A stretch of DNA of 64,000 nt from Hemicordylus capensis (GCF_027244095.1 NC_069662.1:12922501-12986500); one strand, 5' to 3'; shown: positions 35,800 to 47,520, numbered from the stretch's first letter. Notes: generated from the letters alone by a model not told the origin. Made by a program: numbers and translations.

Positions 35800-38083
35800 T
35801 GCAGCAGTGGAGAGTGGGCTTGGGGATTGCAGCAGTGGAGCATGGGCTTGGGGGGAGTGAGGGGTTGTTGAAGTTTGTGTGTCTTTGTGGCAGATTTGGG
35901 GCAGAAAGGGGTCTGCAGAGGCAGAACAGTGGGTTGGGTGGAAGTGCCCCAAGGGGTGCCTGCCACAACCCAGACTCCCATGGAACTGGCCTATGGGCTG
36001 ATTTTTAAGTGTGTGTCTTTGGGGCAGATTTGGGGCAGAAAGAGGTCTGCTGGGGCAGAACAGTGGGTTGGGAGGAAGTGCACCAAGGGGTGCCTGCCAC
36101 CACTCAGATTTCAAAGGAATTGATCAGAGGGTTGATTTTTTTGTGATTTGGGGAAATTTGAGTATCTTTAAGCTTTTCCCCAATAGGGAATAATGGTGGT
36201 TTCAGCAGCCCCATAACTGCACTTGCGGGGCACTGTTGTGGTGCTGAGCGAGTGGTGGTGTAATGCATAGAGGGTGCCAACCACCCCCCTGGATTGCTAA
36301 CCCATTGGTGTACTGGGCTTTGTTGTTTCTGAGGTGTTGAGTTTAGATTCTCTGGTAGCAAATGAGATTTTTAATGAAAAACCATGAATCCACTCTCATA
36401 TGCTACTAGAGAATCTACTCTTAGAACATCTCTAGAACAACAAAACCCTGTACTTCATGGGTTGGCAACCCATGTGGGTGGTTGGCACCCTATGTGCACT
36501 ACACCACCACTTGCTCTGGGCCACCCCAGTGCCCCTCAAGTGGAATTATGGGACTGCAGAAACCTCCATTATACCCTACGAGCAGAGGCGTATCTAGGGA
36601 CAATAGCGCCTAGGGCAAGCACTGAAATTGCGCCCCCTGTCCGGACATCTCACACCCATCTTTCAGATAACTTCACCATAATATCAGCTCAAAAATACAA
36701 GTCAAGCTTGTTAAACTTTTAATATTTCAAAAACTATATGGCAGTGGACGTAGCCAGACCAAAAAATGCGGGAAAACTACAAATTTCAGTATGCTGGAGC
36801 TCATGAAATACCCAAATACTATGTGGAGGTATACTTGGAAAACTAAACACAAGTGCCTATCTAATTCTCTACTATGCACTGTAGCATCACTATTACATAA
36901 GTTTTAAAAATAAATGGAGAATTTGACTTTTCCCAGATACTCTGGAAATAATTAAAGGATATGCAGAGTAAACTGCGTCACTGCTTGGAATATATTCTAG
37001 TATTTCAGACAGTTAAAATGAGAGAAAGAGAGCAAAAAACTCCCAGTGAGCCTTAAAACTAAGGATTTCACACTGATTCAAAGACAAACTCACCATTAAT
37101 AGCCATATTATTAAGACATCATATTTAACTCACTTAACACAAGAAGCAAAGGAAGAGCAAATGAATACAATCCTAGCTCATAAGCTTCAGCTCAGTATTC
37201 ACAAGCCCTGATTCTCTGTACATAGTGCCAATCTGAATATGTGTACAGTGACTTATATTATATTATTTTTTTTTAGAAAAACAATTCACCTGCAGCCCCT
37301 TTGAGGGGCTTCCGAAAGGCCATGAGGGGGTCTGCAAAGGTTCCCCTCCCCCCTCTGGCCTCTAGGGCCTCGCAGGGACCATTTGAGCATGTGCGGTGGC
37401 CATTTTTAAAAATATTTTTTTTAAAAATGGCTAAAAACAAAATGGCCTCCACGCATGCTCAAATGGCCTCTGCGAGGCCTGGCATGGCCTAGGGACTCAC
37501 AGAGGCCATTTGAGCATGCACAGTGGCCATTTTGTTTTTGGTGGCCATTTTAATTTTTTTTTAATTTTAAAAAATGGCACCCCCCCCCTTCAAGTGGCGC
37601 CTGGGGCACGTGCCCTGCCTGCTCCACCCTAGATATGCCCCTGCCTACGAGGAAAATCTAAAAGATGCGTAACTTCATTAATTAGCTTCCTTGCCCCCCT
37701 TGGGCACTATCGCAAACCACACTCCACTCTGGGCCACACACACCCCCCCGCATGAAGCTATACTTTTCCTGAAACCTCCATCATACCCTATGGGGAAAAT
37801 CTGAAAGATGCGCAAACTTCAAAAATTCACCAAAAATCAGCCGTTTGCGCAATTCCTTTGAAATTTTTGTGGTAGCTTCAACTCATTGAGCACTATAACT
37901 CCCACCCACTCTTTTGACCATGTGACCCATTTTTAAATCTGAATTAATTCAGATTTGGATTAATTTGGATACCAAACAAAACCGGGGTGATTAGGAAGGC
38001 TTAATTTTGGACAAAATACAAAATGGGGTTGATTCGGATTTGGTACAAATTGAAACAGAAAAAAATACAAAATGTGCAACCCT
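35800..38083. mobile_element. Fold-back hAT-type element, split by a younger hAT element
   Basis: Two repeated units (35870-35960, 36010-36100) and the palindrome core (gattctctggtagcaaatg, tgctactagagaatc at 36345-36420) match the family of 16716-18676. Its right part resumes at 37652 after the insert at 36583-37643 and ends gtgcaacccta near 38083. The left border is not defined. Confidence 0.55.
36583..37643 (+). mobile_element. 1-kb hAT-type element, copy 2
   Basis: Ends cagaggcgtatctaggg and ccctagatatgcccctg between exact 8-bp duplications cctacgag (36575-36582, 37644-37651). It is inserted into the older fold-back element. Confidence 0.9.
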
Positions 38084-38328
38084 AGCAGACAGTCACACCC
38101 TCCGCAGAACATAGTCTGAGTGTTGTCTATACTGGCCCTTTCTCCAGAGATTGGTTCTATCCCATGATGTCCTGATAACAGCTGGGGGAGTCCCCCCTTC
38201 ATCCCGGGTCATTCCTTAATCTTGGCTCCATTGTTCAGTTCAGCCACTCCAGCCAGGGAAGTCAAGACTAACAAACATTTATTGAAACATGCTAGGTGTG
38301 AGAAAGGAGGAGCTGCTATGTCATGGAT

Positions 38329-38459
38329 AGGCAACCTTCAGCACTCCAGCTGTTGTTGCCTACAACTCCCCTCATGCCTATCCAAAACAAATTGTCACTG
38401 CGGATGATGGGAGTTGTAGTTCAACAACAGCTGTAGTGCTGGAAGTTGCCCATCCCTGA
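38329..38459. mobile_element. Palindromic hAT-like MITE
   Basis: Arms catggataggcaacctt and gttgcccatccctg, with agctgttgttg and caacaacagct inside. Confidence 0.65.
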
Positions 38460-38526
38460 GCTAGGAATTTACTCATTACTACACCTGTTCATGAGAAGGT
38501 AACATCCCTGCCTACCTTTTCAAGCA

Positions 38527-38812
38527 ATGAGCTGCTACTACTACTATTTATATTCCGCTCTTCAACAAAAAGTTTGCCAAGCAGTTTACATAGAAAGAGG
38601 AGAAGCAGAAGATAGTTCCCTCTCCCCAAAGCGCTCACAATCTAGAAAGAAGCCTGAGGTAGACACCAGCAACAGCCACTGGAAGGATGCTATGCTGGGG
38701 TTGGGTAGGGCCATTTGCCCTCCCTCTGCTCTTTAGTATAAAGAGAATCTCTTTAATATAAAAAGAATCATCATCACTTAGAAAGTTGCCTTTGGCCCAC
38801 TTAGCAGGAGTC
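38527..38812 (-). mobile_element. LINE/SINE 3' end (same family as 44580-44855)
   Basis: The shared block runs from aggtagacaccagcaacagc through agggccatttgccctccct to cactta-gcagg, in reverse orientation. Confidence 0.6.
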
Positions 38813-39726
38813 CTACTTAGCAGATCTGTTGATGAATAAGTTGATTTCACATATGCAAAGAGCAGCATAGGGACATCCTTGGGAAATGAGGAATATTTTG
38901 CTGCTGCATTTAAAAAAAAAATGTCCACTGTTGTCTGGCAAGGCTGGCTGTTCTTACCTCCGAGGACAGTGGTGAGAGGGCCCAAGGCAAAAGGGATGGG
39001 TGGCAGCCAGGGAGAAGTGGAGGAAAGACTTCCAATGGGCAGGAACTCAGCTCCAGGGGAGGAGGAGCAGAGCACTGATAAGGCCAAAGGGGAGGCATGC
39101 GAGGATAACATCAGCAGCATGCCTCCCGAAGGGAAGGGGTCTGAGCAGGAGGAGGGAGAAGGGGGAGAGCAATTGGCAACAGCTGTAAAGGGTAGTCAAT
39201 TACAGGTAATTAAGATGGGTGTTGGCCATGTAATTGGGTGCGGGAGATTCATAGCCTTTGAGGAGGCATATAAGGTGCCAGCTGGGGATGAGAGGCTGGC
39301 TGGTGGAGAGTGTCAGCCCCCCCCCAAAAAAGGGGCAGACACAAGGAGCAAGCCTCGTGGCTGCACCCAATAAGCCTAGCCAGGCTGGGTAAAGGAGACA
39401 GGGACGTGTAGCTGTACAATTGTTTAGAAGACTGACTGCTAGGCTTATGCTGCAGAAAGTTTGTTTTGGATTGTACTTATTCACTGCCTTCTGTGATGTG
39501 ACATCATTTGAGAAAGACCTGATCACTTGTAGGCAGTTATCCTGTCCTGCTCCTTTGTTCTAATGATCCAGAGATTTAGCTCGCTTGCCATTACTTAGCA
39601 CCTGCTTTTCTTTTAATGAGTGCTCAAGTCTGACAAAGATTTCCCCATCATTCTGATTTCCAGTATTCCTCAGTCAAATAAAGGAATGTTAAGACAGGTA
39701 TCTATATAAAATGTAGATCTATGTGG
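38813..39726. other. Possible downstream intron of the signal-peptide gene
   Basis: No second exon was convincingly found. 38940-39370 has a GC-rich open frame without domain, followed by a TATA-like aggcatataaggtgcc at 39266 that might belong to an old repeat promoter. Nothing definite. Confidence 0.3.
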
Positions 39727-39732
39727 ACTCAC

Positions 39733-39811
39733 CTCCTAAGAAACTGTTGGAGATCAGGATGCAGAGAAGGCAAAGGCCCAAGGACATGAAACTCCTCATC
39801 TTCTTGATGAC
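39733..39811 (-). CDS. Signal-peptide exon of an unidentified secreted or membrane protein gene
   Basis: On the minus strand, tgcctctttactgtatattc followed by ctcccatag makes a convincing acceptor (AG at 39813-39812). The exon then has 12 bases of leader, an ATG at 39799, and 22 codons reading MRSFMSLGLCLLCILISNSF then LG, ending in a G before a consensus donor gtgagt (39732-39727). It is thus a phase-1, 79-base exon encoding a typical signal peptide. This layout (non-coding exon, signal exon, phase-1 intron) is shared by Ly6/uPAR, defensin, WAP, Kazal and several immune-receptor genes, so the family cannot be named. The following exon should lie below 39727. A weak candidate near 38.9 kb was examined and rejected. 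No repeat resemblance was seen in the exon. Confidence 0.6.
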
Positions 39812-40825
39812 CTATGGGAGGAATATACAGTAAAGAGGCATCCAATCACTGCCACTGATACCATATGGGAAAGAACAGGGGGGAAGGAGGAAGAAGGGAA
39901 ATTGTTTTATCCTCTTCCAATCCCCGTTCTGCATATTTCCTCCTTTATTTGGACTTCAAAGAACTGGGAAACCTTGAAAGATGAAAGACAACATCATGGC
40001 AATTCAATGATCAGTGGTTTTATGCACATTCCAGACACAAATTTTTTATTTAGCTTGAGAATCATCTGTCTCAATTGCCTGGGAGTTATTTGCACATGGC
40101 TTCATGGTTTGGGGTAAATGTTGAGCGAAGCCACTTTGAACTACACTCACGGCATTGTGGGAAGCAGCCCCTCCCCTCTGATCTTGGATTTTGTTTTGAA
40201 ACAAGTTCACATGGCATGCCCTGTGTTTTCCTTCTAGCCAGTGGGGGCAGGGAGCTTCCTAAAGAGCGATATCTGCATTTCTAAAGAGAACATCCCTCTT
40301 ATCATGCTAATGATTTTATGTCAGTGCCTCTCCCTATTTGCTCCAGCATTTTAAGAAAAAGTAGCTTAAAACCAGCATTTTAAAAATCTAGAAATATGTT
40401 GATAAGCTAAAATTCGCATCACAAGGCCTGATTTGTGTATGGAGTGGGTTCAAGAATCTTGAAGGGACTTCGGGGTAAGTTTGGCTGGTGTGTGAACACA
40501 CACACTCTCTTCTGAAGTAGATTTGGGGTAGAAGCCCTCTGTGTGTAAAGCCTCCTGAGGGTGTTTCCATTAAAAGGAACACAGTAATCTTTTCATCCAG
40601 AAGGACGACCATTTTGAATCCACACTGGAGGAAAAAGCCCTGCTGTGTTTCACTTTCCTCAGATGTAGCTCAGCAAGCAGGAGAATAACACCTGTCACTA
40701 GTGCAGGTGGGCAACCTTGGCACTCCAGCTGTTGTTGAACTACAACTCCCAGCATCCCCAGACACGAATAATTTGCGATCATTTATGAACCACTTAAATA
40801 GTCCTGGTGTCCAATACAAACCATC
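39812..40825. other. Upstream side of the signal-peptide exon; no further exon identified
   Basis: Mostly unique sequence. A MITE fragment (gcaaccttggcactccagct, 40708-40765) lies near the end. A non-coding first exon may be here but cannot be placed. Confidence 0.3.
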
Positions 40826-40829
40826 TGGA

Positions 40830-42360
40830 GATCCCACTTCTTACTCCCTTCCAGTGTGAGAATTGCTCATTTATTCCTGTTCTCTGCTTCCTGGTGTTTA
40901 ACCAGATACCAATTTGGTGTGGATGAGGATGGGTTTGCAGTTTTGCTGGACTATGATTCCCATCATCCTATTGTGTGGGTATTGTAATCCAACATATGGG
41001 GACCTGGGTTTTAAAAACCCTGAGGTAAGGGGATATAAGTTATGAGGAGGTATCTCTTTGGCATCTTCAGCCCTGGGTACAGACACAAAGTTTTCATTCA
41101 GTCCCCCTTGACTCCACTTTTACTCTTTTGTCATCTAATAGTCCAACTCAATCAATTTCCTTCCCTTTAAAGACATTCATATTGTGGAACTTAATGAGGT
41201 TTTATAAACATTTTATTGGGATGATTAGTGTTTAATTAATAACAGGCAACTTTTATTTAACTTTTATTTAAGTGAAATCTTCTTATGTTTCTATTGGGAG
41301 GAAACACTGAGCTACATTTAATAAGCCTTAAAAAGATGGATTACACAATGTTAATGAATCTGTGAACACAAGAATACATTCACAGAACCAAATAATAAGA
41401 GGGGTCCCCTTCCCTGACATATCAACCCACACAGGGGAGATGCTTGCAGCCTGAATAACCTGCCAAAGTATATCGGAGTTGAAGGAGCTGCTGGGTATGT
41501 TCAGCCTAGAGAAGGGAAGGCTAAGGGGAGGGAACTGTGTCCCAATATCTGAAGAGGGGGCACTCTTGTTCTCTGTTGCTCTTGAGGGCAGGTCTAGAAA
41601 GGGGATGGAATTACAAGGAAGCAGATGTGGGCTAGACATTAGGAAGAACTTCCTCATGGTAAGAGCTGTTCAACAGTGGAACAGTCTGCCTCATACAGTG
41701 GCAGGATCTCCCTTACTGAAGCTTTACAAAGAAAGGTTCGATGGCCACCTGTCAGGGAAACTATATGAGATCCTTGAACTGAACGCGGGGTTGTACTAGA
41801 TGAGCTCTAAGGTCACTTCCAGCTCTAAAGTTCTATGTTGTTCTATGTTCTGTGCAAGCTCTTCCATACACAATAGCACCCTTAGATCCCCTATAATTCA
41901 AGGAACCAGTTCCAGATACCACTTCTTCCTTCCTAGTCAGTGACGTTCCTGGGAGGGGGGCATAATTTGTCCCTTGACGGCCTTCATTTTTGCAATATGC
42001 TCCTGAAATCCATTCCTTTTTCAGAGTTTGTGCCCCATTTTGTTGTCCCCAGGTCTTTAAGCATGGTGGCATTTCCTTGGTCTTCTTGGCTCCTTTCCAG
42101 AGGTGGAACCAGATTCTGGTACTTGGATCTGCTTCTCAAGTCACGGAGTGCCTCTTAGCCTACACCAGAGTGTTCACTTCAGCCATCAGTACCCTCAGTA
42201 GGCCTCACACATCTTAGGGTTTGCCAGTCTGAGGGATGACCTCCAGTCCTGTGGATCTCATCATCTAAGTGACAGCTCTTTCTCCGTGGTGGCACCAGAG
42301 GTGGGGGAAACCACCCTTGGACAATGATTCCAGGGCTGACTCAATTTATACTGTTGGAAG
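40830..42360 (+). repeat. Segmental duplication, copy 2, first part
   Basis: 40830-41320 corresponds to 330-1060, and 42170-42360 (cctcagtaggcctcacacat and following) corresponds to 3690-3860. A CR1 end (41470-41857) lies between them. The second block is out of order relative to copy 1. Confidence 0.65.
41470..41857 (+). mobile_element. CR1 LINE 3' end
   Basis: The frame 41479-41799 reads KELLGMFSLEKGRLRGGNCV, then LDIRKNFLMVRAVQQWNSLP, the typical C-terminus of amniote CR1-type ORF2. The tail ends in tandem ttctatgtt repeats, diagnostic for CR1. Confidence 0.85.
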
Positions 42361-42370
42361 TCTTAGCATC

Positions 42371-42852
42371 TTAAGAGGCTGTTCTCACGACTAGCCTAAC
42401 TCTGCCTGGGCTGCCCGAAACAGGGTTAGGCTGGTCATCAGAAGCAGTGGGATCCATCCACCCCCCACCAGCCTAGGCCCCTTAACAAACCTGGCTTTTA
42501 GCAGATGTTAAGGGTGCTCTCGCACTCTTATTCTGGCTACCGGGTATCGTGCAATTCCTCAGGCTGAGTCACAGAGACGGGTGCATAGAGATCCCCTCTG
42601 ACAGGAGAATCCCAATGCAACGCGTGTGCCGTCCATTCCATTGCAGGATGCCCGGAGCCTGGAACAACAAGTTTCAACCCTAGAACCCTCCTCCCTGCAG
42701 CTCCAAGCAAGGCTGCCTGTGTGGGTGCATGGAAGACACACCGAAGACAACCTGCTTGGTTATCAGAGGGGTGGGGGAGAAGGTAAGTGGGAACCAGCCC
42801 CCACCACACACCCTTCCAGCCCTCCCAAGATAATCATGTGAATTGCCCCAGG
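42371..42852. mobile_element. Diverged relative of the hairpin-end DNA transposon
   Basis: It starts gaggctgttctcacgac and ends with the inverse of ggggcaattcacatgatta. GC-rich inside; target duplication not clear. Confidence 0.45.
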
Positions 42853-42962
42853 TCTGCAGCCACAGCTCTGGCCAGTAACTCTGCCACAGAACAAGGCTGA
42901 GTCCTCTCCACTTGGTTGCCCAGAGAAAAGCTCACATTCACACAGAATCATGCTTTATTGGC

Positions 42963-43962
42963 CAGAGGCGTATCTAGGGAAAATAGCGCCTAGGGCAAGC
43001 ACTGAAATTGCGCCCACTGTCCAAACATCTGACACCCATCTTTCAGATAACTTCACCATAATTTCAGCTCAAAAATACAAGTCAAGCTCATTAATCAGTG
43101 GACGTAGCCAGGCCAAAAAATGCGGGAAAACTACAAATTTCAGTATTCTGGGGCTCATGAAATACCCAAATACTATGTGGAGGTGTACCTGGAAAACTAA
43201 ACAGAAGTGCCTGTCTAATTCTCTACTATGTATTGTAGCATCACCTTTACATAAGTTTTAAAAATCAATGGAGAATTTGACTTTTCTTGGATACTCTGAA
43301 AATAATTAAAGGATATGCAGAGTAAACTGTCTCACTGCTTGGAATATATTCTAGTCTTTCAGAAAGACAGTTAAAATGAGAGAAAGAGAACAAGAAATTC
43401 CCAGTGGGCCTTAATACTACGGATTTCACATTGATTCAGAGACAAACTCAACATTAATAGCCATATTATTAAGACATCACATTTAACTCACTTATCACAA
43501 GAAGCAAAGTAAGAGCAAATGAATACAATCCTAGCTCATAAACTTCAGCTCATTATTCACAAGCCCTGATTCTCTGTACATAGTGCCAATCTGAATATGT
43601 GTACAGTGTCTTATATTATATATATTTTTATTTTTTTTAACCTGTAGCCCCTTTTGGGGGCTTCCTAAAGGCCTTGGGGCATCTGCCCTCCCCCCACAGG
43701 CCTCTAGGGCCTCGCAGGGGCCAATTGAGCATGTGTGGTAGCCATTTTTTAAATTTTTTTTTTTTAAATGGCCACTGAAAACAAAATGGCCACCGTGCAT
43801 GCTCAAATGACCGCTGCAAGGCCTGGCATGGCCTAGGGCCTCACAGAGGCCACCTGAGCATGAGCAGTGGCCATTTTGTTTTTGGCAGTCTTTTTTAAAA
43901 AAAATAATTCTACAAAATGGCGTCCCCCTTCAAGTGGTGCCCAGGGCCTAGATATGCCCCTG
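42963..43962 (+). mobile_element. 1-kb hAT-type element, copy 3
   Basis: Ends cagaggcgtatctaggg and cctagatatgcccctg between exact 8-bp duplications ttattggc (42955-42962, 43963-43970). Internally it is like copy 2 with small deletions. Confidence 0.9.
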
Positions 43963-43970
43963 TTATTGGC

Positions 43971-44579
43971 AACTCACCACCTAGAGCAGATAGGAGAACA
44001 GCAAGACAGTCACACAGCAAACAGCAAGACTGAGTTGGTCAGCTTCAGCAGCACAGGGAGAGTGGTGAGTAGCCACAGTCACAATCCCACTTGAGGATTG
44101 GAAGATGGCAACCCTTAAGCACCTCCTGACGAGTCCTTAAATACTCTTCTTGGCATAGGAACCGTGACCCATATTAGGATAGCTGCTACTCCTTGTATTC
44201 TGATAGGCTCCTTTAAATCAAAGACCCCTTACTCTCGTTTTCTGATTTGTCCTTTGGGACAACTCAGCTTTCTTGTCCCCACCTCTGAGACTCCTGATTT
44301 CCCTGGAACTGGTGGTTTTTTGCAACTCCCAGATGTCCAGTTCTTTGCGGTTTTTAGCCAGTGTACAGCTCACAAAACTACCTCTTTTTCAGGGGAGTGC
44401 CTTAATTTGTGGTTGGGTATTGATTGCTTCAGTTAGGCATCCCCACCCAGCTTTAGGCTCCTATGCTCTGATAAGTGGTTTTTGTTAGCTTACTTGTGGC
44501 AAGAAAGATTTCTCAGTCTGCAAAGAGCAAGCCTTTATAATGAACATGGTTCCAGCCATGCAAGGGTCATCTAGCCTAC
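43971..44579. other. No gene recognised
   Basis: Unique-looking sequence with short cagcaagac repetitions near 44000. Open frames lack domains. Confidence 0.3.
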
Positions 44580-44821
44580 AGTATATCTATATTAGGTGAT
44601 TCTCTTTATTCTCGCGGTGCTTCTTTTTATTTAGCAGGGGGAGAGTAACTGGCCCTATCCACCCCCAGCACAACACCCCTTCATTGACTGTTGCTGGTAT
44701 CTATCTTATGCTTCTTTTTGGATTGTGAGCCCTTTGGGGACAGGGATCCATCTTATTTATTTATTATTTCTCTGTGTAAACCGCCCTGAGCCATTTTTGG
44801 AAGGGTGGTATAGAAATCAAA

Positions 44822-44852
<31 letters not shown>

Positions 44853-44855
44853 AAT
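44580..44855 (+). mobile_element. LINE/SINE 3' end with (AACT)n tail
   Basis: The block tagcagggggagagtaactg, then gattgtgagccctttgggga and taaaccgccctgagccattt, ends in (aact)n at 44821-44853. Confidence 0.65.
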
Positions 44856-45119
44856 AAATTAGATAGTTTAAAAAACAAAACAAAACAACACCCTGCTGGT
44901 TTAAGACCAGAGCTAAGGTGAATGCAACATGGCTCAAATGCCACAAAGCTGGGAAACTGGAACCTTAGTCTGATGCCTTAACAGACGTGCCGCGTGATCA
45001 GTAATGATGTTGTCAAATGTTACAATATTATGCTTGCTTGCAGCTTGCCCTCCATGCCCCCCACCACTTTTCCTTGGTCTTTCAGGCCTAAATAAAGTTG
45101 GGGAGTATTGAGTGCCCCA

Positions 45120-45250
45120 TGTTGTACTTTGTTGGGGAGTATTGATGCCCCATGTTGTACTTTGTGGATCTTATGTAATGTGTCTGTTTTTAATATTGTA
45201 AACTGCTTTGGGTGCCTTTGTCAAGGCAGAGAAGAAGAATAAAATGCAAT
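45120..45250 (+). mobile_element. LINE 3' tail
   Basis: aatattgtaaactgctttgg followed by tgcctttgtcaaggcaga is the inverse of 28400-28500. It lies just 3' of the RNase pseudogene. Confidence 0.5.
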
Positions 45251-45329
45251 CCATCAATAAGTGGAGAACTCTAAGTGGGCCTAAGAAGCGTTGAGGCTTC
45301 AGTGCCAAGCAGTGAGGATGTGATGATAA

Positions 45330-45727
45330 TGGCAAAATGCATCGGGCACCTTCTGACACAAGAGACCTTGATCTTATTGGTCTCACTTATGCCACTGTAT
45401 CTGCAATTGCCTGGACAAGAGTCTGGTCCAACATGTCAGGTGGAGATGCTGAAGGTGTTTCTGCCTCCAGAGCCACAGAAGCTTCTGGCCCATCTCTCAC
45501 TGGCATGGATGAGGGTGTTGGTTGGTTGGTTTGCAGAAACTCTGAGGTGTCTTTTCAGAGCATTATTCGATTGCAGTAGGCCTGGGGGTTGCTTGGGGCT
45601 CAGCTGGGGTCAGTGTGCTTCTTCCTGAATTCTTGAGGGTGGCCCCACCAATGACTTCCAAGAAGGCAAGGAAGGTGATGATATAGACCAGCAGCAGCAA
45701 GGCACAGTGGGGTGCCTTCAGGAACAT
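45330..45727 (-). pseudogene. RNase A superfamily pseudogene
   Basis: The minus strand begins with an ATG and a strong signal peptide (MFLKAPHCALLLLVYIITF, ending near FLEVIGG), then loses frame. Family motifs continue in order but in shifting frames: EFRKKH (His12 region), AYCNRIM at 45561-45578, a CKPTN stretch with the Lys41-equivalent codon, NTLIHAS in the adjacent frame after a short CCAA-type expansion, CRYSG, KIKVSC, and PMHF (His119 region). An in-frame stop also lies between NTFSIST and the CRYSG segment. Length and motif spacing match the intact gene at 59.6 kb on the same strand, and the bases before the ATG (aagcttcagcc) resemble that gene's leader. It is therefore a dead tandem paralogue rather than a processed copy; no poly-A tail was seen. 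The 3' side runs into a LINE tail at 45.1-45.25 kb. Confidence 0.85.
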
Positions 45728-45795
45728 GGCTGAAGCTTCTACAATGGCCACTTTGTGAGTAAGTAATAAGAAGGAGGAACAGATAAGAAAGTGAG

Positions 45796-45985
45796 AACTC
45801 AGAACAGCCTTGCTGGATCAGGCCCAAGGCCTAACTAGTCCAGCATCCTGTTTCCCACAGTAGCCCACCAGATGTCTCTGAGAAGCCCAAAGGCAAAGAG
45901 GGGAGGGCATGACCTCTCTCTTGCTGTTGCTCCCCTGCAACTGATATTCAGAGGCATCTTGCCTCTGAGGCTGGAGGTAGCCTGT
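45796..45985 (-). mobile_element. CR1-like LINE 3' tail
   Basis: Inverse of the catctggtgggccactgtg / gctggactagatgggcc tail seen at 14229 and 60401. It lies directly upstream (5') of the RNase pseudogene. Confidence 0.65.
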
Positions 45986-46125
45986 AATGGGATGGAGATA
46001 ATGGGATAGAGTCTAGCCCTGGTTCACACAAATGATGGCAAATTGCATGAAGCACATCTAGAGAAATTACTCAGGGTGGCATGGCTTTCTTTCTTTATAA
46101 TCTGACTGTCATATTTTTGAACCCG

Positions 46126-46129
<4 letters not shown>

Positions 46130-46158
<29 letters not shown>
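46130..46158 (+). repeat. (CA)n microsatellite
   Basis: About fourteen ca units. Confidence 0.95.
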
Positions 46159-46159
<1 letters not shown>

Positions 46160-46164
46160 ATTGG

Positions 46165-46475
46165 TCATGTAGGAGCCAGCATGAATTGTCCCCTTTGCTA
46201 AGCTGGGTCAACTGTAGTTTACATTTGAATGGAAGACTTACATGTGTGAGCACTGTAAAATATTCCCCTCAAGGGATGGGGCCGCTCTGGGAAGAGCATC
46301 TGTATGCTTGCATGCAGAAGGTTCCAAGTTCCCTCCCTGGAATCTCCAAGATAGGGCTGAGAGAACCTCTTGCCTGCAACTTTGGAGATGCCGCTGCCAG
46401 TCTGTGTCGACAACACTGAGCTTGGTGGACCTATGGTCTGACTCAGTAGAAGCTACCTTCCAATGTTCCTATGAG
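46165..46475 (+). mobile_element. 5S-rRNA-like SINE
   Basis: Head cctttgctaagctgggtcaa, body and tail as in the other copies. Confidence 0.65.
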
Positions 46476-46551
46476 GTCCTAGTCAATTACTTGTGCAACA
46501 AAGGGGCCACAGGGTAGAGGGATAAATGCAGCATAAATGGCATAGTGACAA

Positions 46552-46770
46552 AGAAAGCTGCCATATACAGAGTCAGACCATGGGTCCATCTAGCTCAGTA
46601 TTGTTTTCTCAGACTGGCAGCAGCTTCTTCATAGTTGCAGTTAGGAGTATCTCTCAGCTCTATCTTGGAGATGCCAGGGAGAGAACTTGGAACCTTCTGC
46701 ATGGAAGCAGGCAGGTGCTCTTCCCAGAGCAGTCCCATCCTCTAAGGGTATGTCTTAACAGTGCTCACAA
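46552..46770 (-). mobile_element. 5S-rRNA-like SINE, 5' truncated
   Basis: Starts at agaaagctgccatatacaga on the plus strand (the tail side) and breaks off before the 5S-like head. Opposite orientation to its neighbour 75 bases away. Confidence 0.6.
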
Positions 46771-47123
46771 GTAATGTCTTACAGCACTCACAGTTCTTTG
46801 GAAATCAAAAGTGAGCACGTGGGAGCATGCAAATTTTCTTTATTTCTACCAAATTGTTCCTTATGTAGAATAAAATATAATAGATGTCAACTGGACTAAA
46901 AGTGGCAGAAGACTCTCCATTGCTGATCATGGACTATTGAAAAAGCTGGAAATATCTATGTGCTTCTCAAGGGGACAGGCAAAACCATTTGCAAACCTTT
47001 ACATTTTCCCAAACATTTGGCATTTGCAAATGGGGACAGTTCATCTAACCCATTACAGTTTAGTGGCCAACATCTAGACTAAGTTACTCTAAAGTAACTT
47101 ACTCAGAATAAGTTACTCTAGAC

Positions 47124-47255
47124 CAGGGATTCTCAATGTTGGGTCCCCAGATGTTTTTGGACCAACTCCCATAATCCCCAACCAAAGGCCACTGGGACTG
47201 GGGATTATGGGACCTGAAGTCCAAGAACATCTGGGGCCCAACGTTGAGAATCCCT
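47124..47255. mobile_element. hAT-type palindromic MITE, 132 bp
   Basis: Arms cagggattctcaatgttggg and its near-inverse, flanked by exact ctctagac (47116-47123, 47256-47263). Confidence 0.85.
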
Positions 47256-47364
47256 GCTCTAGACATCGAGACTATGTTACTCTAAAGTAATTACTCAGGA
47301 GTAATTTAGTCTAGTTGTCAACCTATGTCTCTACCCCTGGGGGGCTCAATGTAGCCTCCCCCAG

Positions 47365-47520
47365 CTACCTTTGGACTACAGCTCCCATAATCCCTTGTCA
47401 CAGTGGCCAATAGCCAGGGATTATTTATTATTCATTGAATTTCTGTATGGGATTTCTATATGGGATTATGGGAGTTGTAGGCCAGCATCTGCAGGCGGGC
47501 CACAGTTGAGTGGCCCTGCT
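47365..47520. mobile_element. Palindromic MITE with small insertion
   Basis: ctacagctcccataatccc on the left and gggattatgggagttgtagg on the right. Confidence 0.6.

Noticed and set aside
38813-38903. Possible second exon after the 39.8-kb signal exon (AAKYSSFPKDVPMLLFAYVK in the matching phase)
   Set aside because: The acceptor is only a poly-T run before aaatgcag, no good donor follows, and the 3' side merges into a repeat tail.
38879-39373. 164-codon frame, Glu/Gly-rich
   Set aside because: Low-complexity composition and no recognisable domain. A TATA-like box inside suggests a repeat, but this could not be shown.
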